Positions 1-8,632 are shown, counted from the first letter of the stretch. The stretch: 64,000 nt of DNA from DYHD01 sp037445375 (GCA_037445375.1 JBBIKS010000007.1:22140-86139), one strand, 5' to 3'. Numbers and translations: made by a program. Notes: generated from the sequence alone by a model not told the origin.

Positions 1-813
1 GCCTTAAATGAGCAATCCAAAGACTCTATTTCTAATGTTGATACCTTTAAGGTCTATGTGGCAATGAGATACTGGCATCCATTTACTATGGAAATTGTTA
101 ATAAAATACGTCGAGATGGCATAAACGAGATAATAGTCGTTTCACTATATCCCCAATATTCTAGGGCTACCTCTGGTTCTTCCATAAAAAACCTCATTGA
201 GACATTTGCCAATATTTCAGGACAAGAGATAGAAGTCCCTAAAAAATATAAAAAATCATTCAGTATTGATTATTCGTCATTTAAGGTTCATTTTGTCACA
301 TCGTGGCATGACCATCCACATTATATTGATTCAGTTGTTGATAAGATAAAAAAAGGTTTTGAATTATTTCGGGCAGGGCTAAGAGTTAAAAATCCACAAT
401 TAGAAGTGCCTGTGCTTTTCAGCGCCCACAGCCTGCCGCAGAAATTCATTGAGCAGGGCGATCCATACGCTGGTGAGACAAAAGCTACAATAAATGAAAT
501 CCTCAAGCGGATTAATATAAATTGGCATCTTTCATATCAGTCCAAGTCGGGACCTGTGAAATGGCTTGAACCCTCAACAGAGGATAAAATCAGGGAGCTT
601 GCCAAAAAAGATGTGAAGAATCTGCTCGTCGTTCCTATAAGCTTCGTATCTGACCACATAGAGACACTCTATGAAATAGATATGCTTTACAAAGATATGG
701 CAGGGAGGCTTGGGATGAATCTTCAAAGAACAGAATCCCTTAACACATCCCCGAAATTCATAGAGGCTCTTAAAGATATTGTTATCGAGAATATCAGAAG
801 CCTTAAAACATAG
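1..813 (+). CDS. hemH: Ferrochelatase, 5'-truncated by window edge
   Basis: Inserts ferrous iron into a porphyrin in the last steps of haem synthesis. The frame is already open at base 1, so the N-terminal part lies outside the window; about 270 residues are visible. Family hallmarks seen: RYWHPF near the visible N-terminus, SAHSLP carrying the conserved metal-site histidine (about 420-437), and a C-terminal FVSDHIETLYEID segment with the conserved catalytic glutamate. The GTG at 58 should not be taken as a start, because the preceding codons (FKVYVAMRYWHPF) already read as ferrochelatase. It is followed 8 bp downstream by protoporphyrinogen oxidase, so the two form the end of a haem operon. 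Whether the substrate is protoporphyrin or coproporphyrin cannot be decided here. Confidence 0.95.
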   Translation, partial: ALNEQSKDSISNVDTFKVYVAMRYWHPFTMEIVNKIRRDGINEIIVVSLYPQYSRATSGSSIKNLIETFANISGQEIEVPKKYKKSFSIDYSSFKVHFVTSWHDHPHYIDSVVDKIKKGFELFRAGLRVKNPQLEVPVLFSAHSLPQKFIEQGDPYAGETKATINEILKRININWHLSYQSKSGPVKWLEPSTEDKIRELAKKDVKNLLVVPISFVSDHIETLYEIDMLYKDMAGRLGMNLQRTESLNTSPKFIEALKDIVIENIRSLKT

Positions 814-821
814 GGGTTATA

Positions 822-2186
822 ATGAGAATAACTATAATAGGCGCTGGTATATCAGGGCTTTCACTTGGATACTCAATTCTGCAGAAGCGGCAGGATATTG
901 AACTTAGGATATTTGAAGCGGAAGTCCGTCCGGGCGGAAAGATCTGGACTGAAAAAACAGGCAGTTATCTTTGCGAGGCAAGCGTCAACGGTTTCCTCAA
1001 TAATAAGCCTGAAACATTAGAGTTAGCCGATAGATTATCTCTCAATACCTTAAGAAGCAGCGATAATGCAAGAAAAAGATATATACTCTCAAAAAATATG
1101 CTGCAATTGATACCTGACAACCCTAAGGCATTCTTTACATCAGATTTTTTAAGCATCACCGGTAGAATGAGGGTCTTGGGCGAGTATTTCATGCCAAAGG
1201 GAAAAGAAGATGATGAATCACTTGAGTCATTTGCGTTAAGGAGGGTTGGAAGGGAATTCTATGAAAAGCTGCTTGACCCAATGGCATCAGGCATTTATGC
1301 TGGAGATCCTTCAAAGATGAGTATCAGAAGTTGCTTTGGGAAGGTCTTTGATATAGAAAAAAAATACGGCAGTCTGATAAAAGGCTTTATCGCTATGGGC
1401 AAACAGGCAAAAAAATCGGGCAAGAAAGTAGCTGCAGGTCCCTTAGGGGTGCTTCACTCTTTTTCAGACGGTATGTATAGCTTAATTGAGTCTCTGAAAA
1501 GCCAGTTGGGAGACAAGATTATTTCAGGCAAAGGCGTAGTGGCAGTTCAAAAAAAATCCGATACCTACGAGATTTGCTTTAATGACAACACAACCTATGA
1601 GACTAATGTTCTAATATTTGCGACACCTGCATATAACACATCAGAAGCAATCCGCGATATGGACGCGATTATATCGGAGATATTGAAAACCATACCCTAC
1701 CCTCCTGTGGCAGTTGTTGCGTTAGGGTTGGAGAAGAATAAGATTAAAGCAAATACAGATGTCTTTGGTTTCCTCATTCCGGCTAAGGAAAAACGCAAGA
1801 TATTGGGCACATTATTTGATTCAAGCATCTTTCCAAGCAGGGCGCCTCATGGAAAAATCCTTTTGCGCACATTTGTCGGGGGCGCAAGGTCTCCTGAGTT
1901 AGCCCAATTAGACGATGAAGATCTAATAAATACAGTTATGTCTGAGTTGAAAGAAATCCTTAAGATAAGCGCAGAACCCGATTTTATAAAGATATTCAGA
2001 TGGCATAAGGCAATCCCGCAATACCTTGTAGGGCATAAGGAAAAACTAAAAATGTTAGACAATGAACTAATGATGCATAAGGGTTTATATCTTACAGGCA
2101 ACGCTTACCGGGGTGTATCTGTTAATGATTGCATAGCCAACAGCTTCGAGCTTGCGGGAAAAATAGCCTCTGATGTTGGTCTTTAA
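822..2186 (+). CDS. hemY: Protoporphyrinogen/coproporphyrinogen oxidase (FAD)
   Basis: A flavoprotein amine-oxidase-fold enzyme that oxidises protoporphyrinogen IX (or coproporphyrinogen III) to the porphyrin used by ferrochelatase. The N-terminus IIGAGISGLSLGYSI is the ADP-binding beta-alpha-beta fold, followed by an acidic residue at the end of strand 2 (RIFEAE). The C-terminal LTGNAYRGVSVNDCI is the second FAD contact typical of the HemY family. At 454 residues it has the normal family length. The ATG lies 8 bp after the hemH stop with GGGG just upstream, consistent with cotranscription. The symbol follows the HemY-type family rather than the short HemG flavodoxin; the cgoX activity is an alternative that sequence alone cannot exclude. 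Confidence 0.92.
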   Translation: MRITIIGAGISGLSLGYSILQKRQDIELRIFEAEVRPGGKIWTEKTGSYLCEASVNGFLNNKPETLELADRLSLNTLRSSDNARKRYILSKNMLQLIPDNPKAFFTSDFLSITGRMRVLGEYFMPKGKEDDESLESFALRRVGREFYEKLLDPMASGIYAGDPSKMSIRSCFGKVFDIEKKYGSLIKGFIAMGKQAKKSGKKVAAGPLGVLHSFSDGMYSLIESLKSQLGDKIISGKGVVAVQKKSDTYEICFNDNTTYETNVLIFATPAYNTSEAIRDMDAIISEILKTIPYPPVAVVALGLEKNKIKANTDVFGFLIPAKEKRKILGTLFDSSIFPSRAPHGKILLRTFVGGARSPELAQLDDEDLINTVMSELKEILKISAEPDFIKIFRWHKAIPQYLVGHKEKLKMLDNELMMHKGLYLTGNAYRGVSVNDCIANSFELAGKIASDVGL

Positions 2187-2322
2187 CTCAAGTTTGGCAT
2201 GACAATAAAATATCTGACATTATAGACGGCTCTTTGTGTGCAATTCACAGGCAGGCAAGTTCTAATCGTTTACACATAACAATGATTTATGATACGATAT
2301 AGAGCCTATCTTTGTTTATTAA

Positions 2323-2406
2323 GCCGGAGTGGCGGAATTGGTAGACGCAAGGGACTTAAAATCCCTCGCAGCTTGCTGTGTGCGAGTTCGAGTCTCGCCT
2401 CCGGCA
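2323..2406 (+). tRNA. tRNA-Leu (anticodon UAA)
   Basis: An 84-nt class II tRNA. The acceptor stem GCCGGAG (2323-2329) pairs with CTCCGGC (2399-2405), with discriminator A at 2406. The anticodon stem AGGGA/TCCCT encloses loop CTTAAAA, placing anticodon TAA at 2357-2359. A long variable arm and the T-loop GTTCGAGTC follow. The 3' CCA is not encoded. It reads UUA (and UUG by wobble) leucine codons and stands alone between the haem genes and a convergent regulator. Confidence 0.97.
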
Positions 2407-2420
2407 TTTTTAATGTTGCC

Positions 2421-2456
2421 AGAAAAAAGACTCCCTGATGCTCATTCTTCAGGGAG
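2421..2456 (-). terminator. Intrinsic terminator overlapping the regulator stop codon
   Basis: On the minus strand CTCCCTGA (2449-2456) can pair with TCAGGGAG (2431-2438), followed by a T-rich run opposite 2423-2428. The hairpin includes the last codons and stop of the sigma-54 activator, so termination would occur almost immediately after translation ends. This closes the 7968-to-2442 minus-strand operon before it runs into tRNA-Leu. Confidence 0.75.
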
Positions 2457-3803
2457 CAATCCATGATGCCTCATCTTGGTTCTTAATTGTTTGCGCGAAA
2501 TGCCAAGAATCATTGCCGACTTGGTCTGATTCCATGATGTCTTCTCAAGAGCCCGTATGAGCAGTCTCTTTTCCGTCTCGATGAGATTCAGCTCATGACC
2601 GCTTTTTTGAGATTCTGAAAAATACAGTTCACGGATTGATTTGGGAAGATATTTAATCGTAATAGTACCTCTTGGACACAATACAACTGCTCTTTCAATA
2701 ACATTTTCGAGTTCTCTAACATTGCCATGCCAATTATAATCCATAAATACCGACAATACCGCATTATCTATTGCCGATATTGACTTATTGTTTTTCTGGT
2801 TGAATTTATTGAGAAAATGGGCAGATAAAAACTGAATATCCTCTTTTCTTTCCCTCAGTGGCGGGATATTAATCTTTACGACATTCAGTCTATAAAAGAG
2901 GTCCTCTCTGAAACCGCCTTTCCTTACTTCTTCTTCTAAGTTGCGGTTAGTCGCTGCAATTATCCTAACATCAACTTTTATTCTAGTGTTTCCGCCTACT
3001 CTCAGGAATTCCCTTTCCTGCAAAAACCTGAGTAACTTTTTTTGGATGCCAAATGGGAGTTCTCCTATCTCATCAAGAAAAACAGTTCCGCCATTTGCAA
3101 TCTCAATTCGACCCTTTTTTCTTTCATAAGCGCCCGTGAAAGCTCCTTTTTCAACACCAAAAAGTTCGCTCTCAAGCAGTTGCTCCGATAAAGCGGTGCA
3201 GTCTATCGGAACAAATTGTTCGTTTGACCTGAGAGATTCCAAATGAATCGCCCTTGCAAACAACTCTTTTCCTGTTCCGCTTTCACCTGTTATAAGAATA
3301 TTAGAATCGCTTTTTGCCACAGTATCTATAAGGGTATAAAGGTCTTGCATAACAAGGCTTTTACCTATAATATTCTTATAGCTGAACCTTTCCTTAAGTT
3401 GTGATTTCAGAGAGATATTCTCGACTACTAATCTGTGTTTAGTGATTGCCTCCCTCATTACAGTAATCAATTCGTCAGGGTTGACCGGTTTAATAAGGTA
3501 ATTGAAAGCCCCTTTTCTCATTGCTTCGACAGCTTTTTCGATTGTTCCATAGGCGGTAAGCATAACTATTGGCATTTCGTATCCCTTATCTTTTATTTCA
3601 TCAACAAACTCGATGCCATTCATTCCGGGTAGTCTATAATCAGATATCACTACATCAAAGACATTTTTTGTTATTTTATCCAGAGCTTCCTCAGCGATTC
3701 TGGCGGAATGGACATCGTAACCCTCTTTTTTTAGGATTGCTGAAATTACTTTTATAGTGTTCGGCTCATCATCAACAATCAAAATAGTGCCTTTATTTTG
3801 CAT
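2442..3803 (-). CDS. NtrC-family sigma-54 response regulator
   Basis: A 453-residue transcription activator with three parts. The receiver domain (about residues 5-118) has acidic pocket DDE at 11-13, phospho-acceptor D55 in ISDYRLPG, T83 and K105. The sigma-54 AAA+ domain (about 140-375) has Walker A GESGTGKE at 173-180, GAFTGA at 220-225 for sigma-54 contact, and Walker B VFLDE near 241-245. A Fis-type helix-turn-helix (about 410-450) ends in SAMILGISRKQLRTKMRHHG. It starts 10 bp after the upstream kinase gene, so the two form a cognate pair. Its targets should be sigma-54 promoters; I did not find a convincing -24/-12 element close by. The fold assignment is secure, the regulon unknown. 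Confidence 0.95.
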   Translation of the reverse strand: MQNKGTILIVDDEPNTIKVISAILKKEGYDVHSARIAEEALDKITKNVFDVVISDYRLPGMNGIEFVDEIKDKGYEMPIVMLTAYGTIEKAVEAMRKGAFNYLIKPVNPDELITVMREAITKHRLVVENISLKSQLKERFSYKNIIGKSLVMQDLYTLIDTVAKSDSNILITGESGTGKELFARAIHLESLRSNEQFVPIDCTALSEQLLESELFGVEKGAFTGAYERKKGRIEIANGGTVFLDEIGELPFGIQKKLLRFLQEREFLRVGGNTRIKVDVRIIAATNRNLEEEVRKGGFREDLFYRLNVVKINIPPLRERKEDIQFLSAHFLNKFNQKNNKSISAIDNAVLSVFMDYNWHGNVRELENVIERAVVLCPRGTITIKYLPKSIRELYFSESQKSGHELNLIETEKRLLIRALEKTSWNQTKSAMILGISRKQLRTKMRHHGLLPEE

Positions 3804-3813
3804 TGTATCGCTC

Positions 3814-5472
3814 TTATGAGTCGCGAGGAAAGGTTATCGTAAATTCCGTTCCTTTGCCAATCTCGCTTTTTATCGAAATAATACCTTTATGGTCTTTTAT
3901 TATTCTATCAACGCAGGCAAGTCCCAGACCAGAACCGCGAGTTTTTGTTGTATAAAAAGGCTTGAAAATATCGGAAATTATTGTCTCACTGATGCCGCTG
4001 CCAGTGTCTTTTATTAAAATATTTATCCTGCCATTGAGAATATAACTAAGAATCTCTATTGTATCGCCTTCCTCAGTTGCATCCAAAGAATTAACTAAGA
4101 TATTCAAAAGCGCCTGTTTTATTTGCTGGGCATCCATGATAAATGGAGGGATCTTATCATCAAGTCTCGCTATAACCTCCTTATTTGAATCTGTAGCCTC
4201 CTGCCTTATAAGATTAACTGTTTCCATTATGATCTTGTTTAAATCTGAAATATCGAGCTTAAGCGGCGCAGGTTTAGCAAACATGAGATAGGAGCTGACA
4301 ATATCATTCAACCTGTTTGTCTCTTCCTCTATAATTGATAAAAATTCTCTTAAAACATCGCCTTTAAAGTTATCCTTCAGATATGAAGCAGCTCCTCTTA
4401 TCGCATTCAAGGGGTTTTTTATTTCATGTGCCACCGTCATGGACATCTCACCTATAGCAGATAGTTTTTCGAGATGTGCTTTTTCTATATTTATCTCCTC
4501 AAGCTCCCTAATGCTGTTTCTAAGTTTTATAACCATATCATTAAAAGCATCAACGAGCTCTCCTATTTCATCACCGCATGACTCCCGATATACAATGCAT
4601 TTCCTGCAATCGCTTATTTTTTCAACAACATCCTGCTGAATCTTGCCATAACACCTCGTTCCTGTTATGCTCCAACACCTTTTATTTCCGTAAGCCGGAC
4701 ATTCCTTTTCATTGCATCTCATGACTTCCCAGCAGTTCAGCAAATTGTCGCCTGTGTCATCAACAGCAAGATCCCCTGTTTGAACTCGCTGCATCTTGTC
4801 CTTAAGCTTTTTCATGGGGGTAGTCAAGACCCTTGCAAGCCCAAATGAACCGAGAATACCTAAAAGCATCATAAGGCCGGAGATAATAATTATGTGGTTT
4901 TTAAGCCCTCTTAAATTCTGACTAATGAATTTTTCCATTCGCTCTTTGGAAAAACCTATTATTGCCGTACCAATAGTTTCATGCCCTATCTTAACAGGAA
5001 CGGCTATTTCTTCGACAGATATCTCATAAATGTTTTGAAAAAGACCTTGCTGTTGAATAAATGAGAGGTAAGTCTTATTCCCCTCGAGCATTGGCAAGGT
5101 CTGACCAAGCAGTCTTCTATTTGTATGTGATACAATGCGTCTTTCTTTATTTATGATCATAGCATATATACATTCAGTAGTTTCAGAGATTATATTTATA
5201 TGTTCATCGAGTCTTAAAGGGTCAAAAAACATAAGAGGATCTACTATATCCTTTGCGAAATTATTAATTATGAGCCTTTGATTGCTCTCCATCTCTGCCT
5301 TTAATGTCTTTCTTTGATGTTCTATTATAAGGGTGCTCAGGATAATCATGATCAGAAAAATCAGCAGAATAACCGAAACGGAAAACTTCTGCACTATGCT
5401 AAGCCCTCTGAAGACAGCCCTGATATTAAAGACCGTTTTAATATTTTTTAAGGACTTCCAGTTCGGCTTCAT
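3814..5472 (-). CDS. Membrane sensor histidine kinase with Cys-rich insert in HAMP
   Basis: A 552-residue NtrB-like kinase. Transmembrane helix 1 is about residues 30-50, followed by a periplasmic sensor region (about 51-190), transmembrane helix 2 (about 193-215) and HAMP helix 1 (about 216-240). Then comes a cysteine-rich insert (about 244-300) with Cys at 247, 253, 258, 266, 274, 289, 292 and 299, before the usual HAMP second helix DEIGELVDAFNDM at 301-313. The phospho-acceptor is His349 in VAHEIKNPL, and the ATPase domain shows NSLDAT, DTGSGI and GSGLGLA. The insert has the CWE...CPAY...CW...GTRC...CRKC spacing of the two-CW domain. The gene start overlaps the end of the preceding PhnD-like gene by 35 bp, implying translational coupling, and the sigma-54 regulator follows at 10 bp. 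Confidence 0.94.
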   Translation of the reverse strand: MKPNWKSLKNIKTVFNIRAVFRGLSIVQKFSVSVILLIFLIMIILSTLIIEHQRKTLKAEMESNQRLIINNFAKDIVDPLMFFDPLRLDEHINIISETTECIYAMIINKERRIVSHTNRRLLGQTLPMLEGNKTYLSFIQQQGLFQNIYEISVEEIAVPVKIGHETIGTAIIGFSKERMEKFISQNLRGLKNHIIIISGLMMLLGILGSFGLARVLTTPMKKLKDKMQRVQTGDLAVDDTGDNLLNCWEVMRCNEKECPAYGNKRCWSITGTRCYGKIQQDVVEKISDCRKCIVYRESCGDEIGELVDAFNDMVIKLRNSIRELEEINIEKAHLEKLSAIGEMSMTVAHEIKNPLNAIRGAASYLKDNFKGDVLREFLSIIEEETNRLNDIVSSYLMFAKPAPLKLDISDLNKIIMETVNLIRQEATDSNKEVIARLDDKIPPFIMDAQQIKQALLNILVNSLDATEEGDTIEILSYILNGRINILIKDTGSGISETIISDIFKPFYTTKTRGSGLGLACVDRIIKDHKGIISIKSEIGKGTEFTITFPRDS

Positions 5473-7093
5473 TAGCTCGTTTGAATCCTTTTATTCTTGC
5501 AGAAGATAAAATATCATTGTCATTAATTTCTAAAAGGAGGTTTTTTACTTCCTTAACCAATGCAGGTTTGTCTTTGCGGCATGATGCAATTGGCCAGTTG
5601 GGAAGCGAAGCAGTTCTTGCAAGAATCCTGATTTTGCTCATATCAATCTCTTCTTTAAGCACATTCAAAGCAGCTTCCCTGACAAAACCGGCGTCCGCAT
5701 CACCATTATAAACCCCGAGTATGACTTTTTCCTGCCGCTTTGCATCAATCAGTCTCAACTCTTTTTCTGCATTTATTCCCTTTTTGGCAAGGAATATCTT
5801 CTGAGATAAAAAACCGCCTGCAGATTTAGGGGATACAATCATTACTCTTTTATCTCGCAGATCTTCAATATTGCCGATACTGCTGTCGGATCTTGTGATG
5901 ATGACCCCCCAGAATTCTTCACCTTCACCTGTTTCGCCATCACTGATATCAATAGTGCTTGCAATAGCCGTTATATCGTAATCTTTATCTATCATGGCAA
6001 AAATATAAGGGTTTTGGTAGGAAAAGTCTATATTTCCGCTCTTTACGACTCGCATAAATTCCTCAAAATCCTTTGGTATCACAAGCTTGAACTCATATCC
6101 TGTTTTATGAGAAAGATAACGCATAAGCCCTTCATATCTTTGATAAATGGTTGTCGCAGGATAAAGCGGGAGGATAGCGAACTTAATTGTTTTCTGTCCA
6201 TATTCAATATAGTTTTTCCCTGTAAGGTTCTTAATCATTATCCTGACTATATCGAAGTCAATATCTTGAGCTGGGACAAAGCCTTTGATATTTTTATCAA
6301 TTGAAGTAAGCACATGGCTATCTTTTAATGAAAGAAGACTACGCATTATAGAGTCAATTTTGTCTTTGGGCAATATATCCGAAGCAGAAAGGAGAAATTG
6401 GGGTATTTCATCTGATTTTTTTATTATCTTTATACCATCTGAGAGATATCTTTTAGCAACTGATTCGCTTATGCCTCCTACATCATGGTTGCCAATCAAT
6501 ACTGAAAGAGCCACGCGGTCCTCTTGTTTAAGATAATCTATGGCAGAAAAATCCTTCTTTGTTATTCCTATATCATTGAGCATTGCAAGCGGGATGAGAT
6601 AACTGAAGGATGATTGTCTATTTCCAAGCGCAAGCCTTTTCCCTCTTACATCAATTAATCTCTCAATTTTATTAGAATCTTTGGTAATTAAAACACTCCT
6701 TGATGAGCCTAATTCATTAGGTTCAGCCTTAACAAGAGGGATTATCTTGTTCGTATATCTTGCTCTTATCTCGCAATAGGCTGCCGGGTCAATATAAGCA
6801 AGGTGAGCTTCTCTTTTACCTATTTCCTCTATGGCAGTCTCATAATCCTTCGCTATTTTTATGACTATAGGTGCATTCAATTCCTTTTCGAGATAATATT
6901 TGAGCGGCAGAAATTTCTCATACATCAGGCTTGGGCTTTCAATAGGAAGAATGGAAAGTATCAACGGTTCGGCATCAGATGCAAAGTGCCTTACTGTTGG
7001 CGGATCTACGGCAGGCGTGGGATCAGTTGTCCCGCCTTGGCAGGAAAAACAAATGGTTATAATCAGAAAAATAAGAGCGAAGTTTTTTATCAT
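5438..7093 (-). CDS. Double PhnD-type periplasmic binding lipoprotein
   Basis: A 551-residue exported protein with a signal sequence ending in a likely lipidated Cys (ITICFSCQGG, residues 15-21). Two tandem phosphate/phosphite/phosphonate-type binding domains follow: domain 1 (about 40-290; LILSILPIESP, HLAYIDPAAY) and domain 2 (about 300-545; IKFAILPLYPAT, DFSYQNPYIFA, ending near NIEDLRDKRVMIV). Each starts with the characteristic beta-strand plus Pro and has a sequence resembling the family's ligand-site strand. No phnC or phnE transporter gene is adjacent; instead the gene overlaps the downstream kinase by 35 bp. I infer that it acts as a ligand-sensing partner of that kinase. The ligand is unknown. 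Single-domain family members are about 300 residues, so this is a duplication. Confidence 0.85.
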   Translation of the reverse strand: MIKNFALIFLIITICFSCQGGTTDPTPAVDPPTVRHFASDAEPLILSILPIESPSLMYEKFLPLKYYLEKELNAPIVIKIAKDYETAIEEIGKREAHLAYIDPAAYCEIRARYTNKIIPLVKAEPNELGSSRSVLITKDSNKIERLIDVRGKRLALGNRQSSFSYLIPLAMLNDIGITKKDFSAIDYLKQEDRVALSVLIGNHDVGGISESVAKRYLSDGIKIIKKSDEIPQFLLSASDILPKDKIDSIMRSLLSLKDSHVLTSIDKNIKGFVPAQDIDFDIVRIMIKNLTGKNYIEYGQKTIKFAILPLYPATTIYQRYEGLMRYLSHKTGYEFKLVIPKDFEEFMRVVKSGNIDFSYQNPYIFAMIDKDYDITAIASTIDISDGETGEGEEFWGVIITRSDSSIGNIEDLRDKRVMIVSPKSAGGFLSQKIFLAKKGINAEKELRLIDAKRQEKVILGVYNGDADAGFVREAALNVLKEEIDMSKIRILARTASLPNWPIASCRKDKPALVKEVKNLLLEINDNDILSSARIKGFKRANEAELEVLKKY

Positions 7094-7116
7094 CTTTCAG
7101 CAATTACTTCAACTGC

Positions 7117-7968
7117 CTAAAAAAATTCTTTCATAGCAGCCGCCGTCTGTGAAACATCAAAAGCCTGTCTCACAAGGGGCTTTTCCCTGATAACGGGCAT
7201 CCTTTCTTCAAAGGTTTGACGGTGATTGCGATAGATAATCCCGATGGGAATACGGTCTCCCCACTCAGAGGCTTTTTTAAATGCCTCTAATCTATCTTCA
7301 GGGTTATATTCAGGTTCGATATGATAGACCCTCTTTTTATACCACTCATATGTATTTACCTTATTGAATGATACACACGGCTGAAGTATATCAATCAATG
7401 AAAATCCTTTATGTTTCAGAGCCTCTTTTATCAGTTCTTTAAGGTGGATAAGATCACCTGAAAAACCCCTTGCCGCGAAACTGCAATCCATGGCAACAGC
7501 AAAAGATAAGGGATTAAACTGTTCAGAAATCACCCCAAATGGTTGTGTTTTAGTTGTAATGCCTTCTGTTGAGGTTGGAGATGCCTGTCCCTTTGTAAGA
7601 CCGTATATCTGATTGTTATGAACGAAAAGTTTGACATTAATATTCCTTCTCATAGCATGGATAAGATGATTGCCGCCCTCTCCGTAGCAGTCTCCGTCAC
7701 CAGCAACTGCTATGACGGGCATATCGTTATTGACAAGTCTTATACCTGTCGCAACAGGCAATGTCCTGCCATGCAACCCATTGAAGGTATTGCATCGCAG
7801 ATAGTGGGGAAATTTTCCAGCCTGCCCTATACCAGAGACAATGATGAACTGATAAGGCTCTAATCCGAGCTCAACCATAGCCTCTTTAAAAGCCCTTAAA
7901 ATGCTGAAATTCCCACACCCTGGACACCATGTAGGGGTTTTCCCCTTGTAATCTTCTATAGTAGCCAT
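7117..7968 (-). CDS. 2-oxoacid:ferredoxin oxidoreductase, beta subunit
   Basis: The thiamine-diphosphate-binding subunit of a 2-oxoacid (2-oxoglutarate or pyruvate type) ferredoxin oxidoreductase. It shows CPGCG near the N-terminus, the ThDP motif beginning GDGDCYGEGGNHLI, and NNQIYGLTKGQASPTS, typical of KorB/VorB-like proteins of 280-300 residues. The ATG at 7968 is chosen over an upstream in-frame ATG at 8007 because AGGAG precedes it with good spacing and the family begins there; this gives 283 residues. No alpha (pyrimidine-binding) or gamma subunit gene lies next to it: upstream is non-coding and downstream, at 23 bp, is the PhnD-like gene. The partner subunit must be elsewhere, or this is an orphan copy. 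Confidence 0.9.
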   Translation of the reverse strand: MATIEDYKGKTPTWCPGCGNFSILRAFKEAMVELGLEPYQFIIVSGIGQAGKFPHYLRCNTFNGLHGRTLPVATGIRLVNNDMPVIAVAGDGDCYGEGGNHLIHAMRRNINVKLFVHNNQIYGLTKGQASPTSTEGITTKTQPFGVISEQFNPLSFAVAMDCSFAARGFSGDLIHLKELIKEALKHKGFSLIDILQPCVSFNKVNTYEWYKKRVYHIEPEYNPEDRLEAFKKASEWGDRIPIGIIYRNHRQTFEERMPVIREKPLVRQAFDVSQTAAAMKEFF

Positions 7969-8007
7969 ACATTCTCCTGAAAAAATTAAATTATTAAGGC
8001 AAGACAA

Positions 8008-8399
8008 CTCATCTTTATATTATACCTAAATTGAGCGGTTCTTAAGTCTGTCATTGTGAACTTGGTTTGAGATCAGTCTATAACTGTTGTTCAGAAAGTT
8101 TCCTTGTCCCCCATTAACAATAAAATGCATTTGCTTCTTTCTCATTTAAAGTGGGCAAATTAAATCCTTGATAAGGAGAGTGGGGTGCTTTCGGGATCAG
8201 GTTTGCAACCCGCTCCATAATTTTACTGAATGAAGATGACTTTAATAGAAGCACCTTATTCTATATTACGAAATAAGGGTTCAATTTACAAAATTGAACA
8301 CACAATTTATAATAAACCCTAAAAAAGCATAATAAGTAATATTCAGACCATTTTTGCTTCTTATTTAAGGGCAAGGGTCATATAAAGATGGAGGTTAAA
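8008..8399. other. Intergenic region with a possible structured RNA
   Basis: No gene is recognised here. A CCTAAATTGAGC word (8025-8036) recurs in other gaps of the window. A nested inverted repeat lies at 8182-8257: GGTGCTT (8184-8190) pairs with AAGCACC (8249-8255), and inside it CGGG (8192-8195) pairs with CCCG (8209-8212), or alternatively GGTT with AACC. It could be a leader element of the downstream plus-strand genes or of korB, but it matches no riboswitch family that I know by eye. Confidence 0.35.
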
Positions 8400-8558
8400 G
8401 TGAGTGAAAAAAGAGACATTTGTGTTGTCTGCGCATATCGTGAAAACTGTCAAAAAAAATTCTCTTTGAAAACAGGGCAAAAGTGTATTGAGTTTGCCAG
8501 AGATCTGCTTATTAAAGATACAGAACAGCAGGAAGAAAATAAGACGGAAAACAAATAG
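8400..8558 (+). CDS. Small Cys-rich protein (52 aa), function unknown
   Basis: A short open frame starting at GTG 8400, with a strong GGAGG five bases upstream; an in-frame ATG at 8388 would add four residues but lacks a clear ribosome-binding site. The protein has CVVCAYRENC near the N-terminus and a fourth Cys in GQKCIEFARDLLIK, followed by a charged Lys/Glu-rich tail. Four cysteines spaced CxxC-x5-C-x11-C suggest a small metal-binding or redox module. Proteins of this C..C..C-KKF..C-F-RDL pattern are, from memory, common in Deltaproteobacteria and Nitrospirota, without assigned function. It lies 74 bp upstream of the outer-membrane protein gene in the same orientation. Confidence 0.75.
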   Translation: MSEKRDICVVCAYRENCQKKFSLKTGQKCIEFARDLLIKDTEQQEENKTENK

Positions 8559-8632
8559 AGTTATTCCATAATCTTTTTTATGAGAATGTAATCATGTATA
8601 ATAGGACACATTTTTTTAATAAGGAGGTTATT

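Noticed and set aside
7969..8007. Upstream ATG extension of the OFOR beta subunit
   Set aside because: A correctly spaced AGGAG precedes ATG 7968, and the family begins there.
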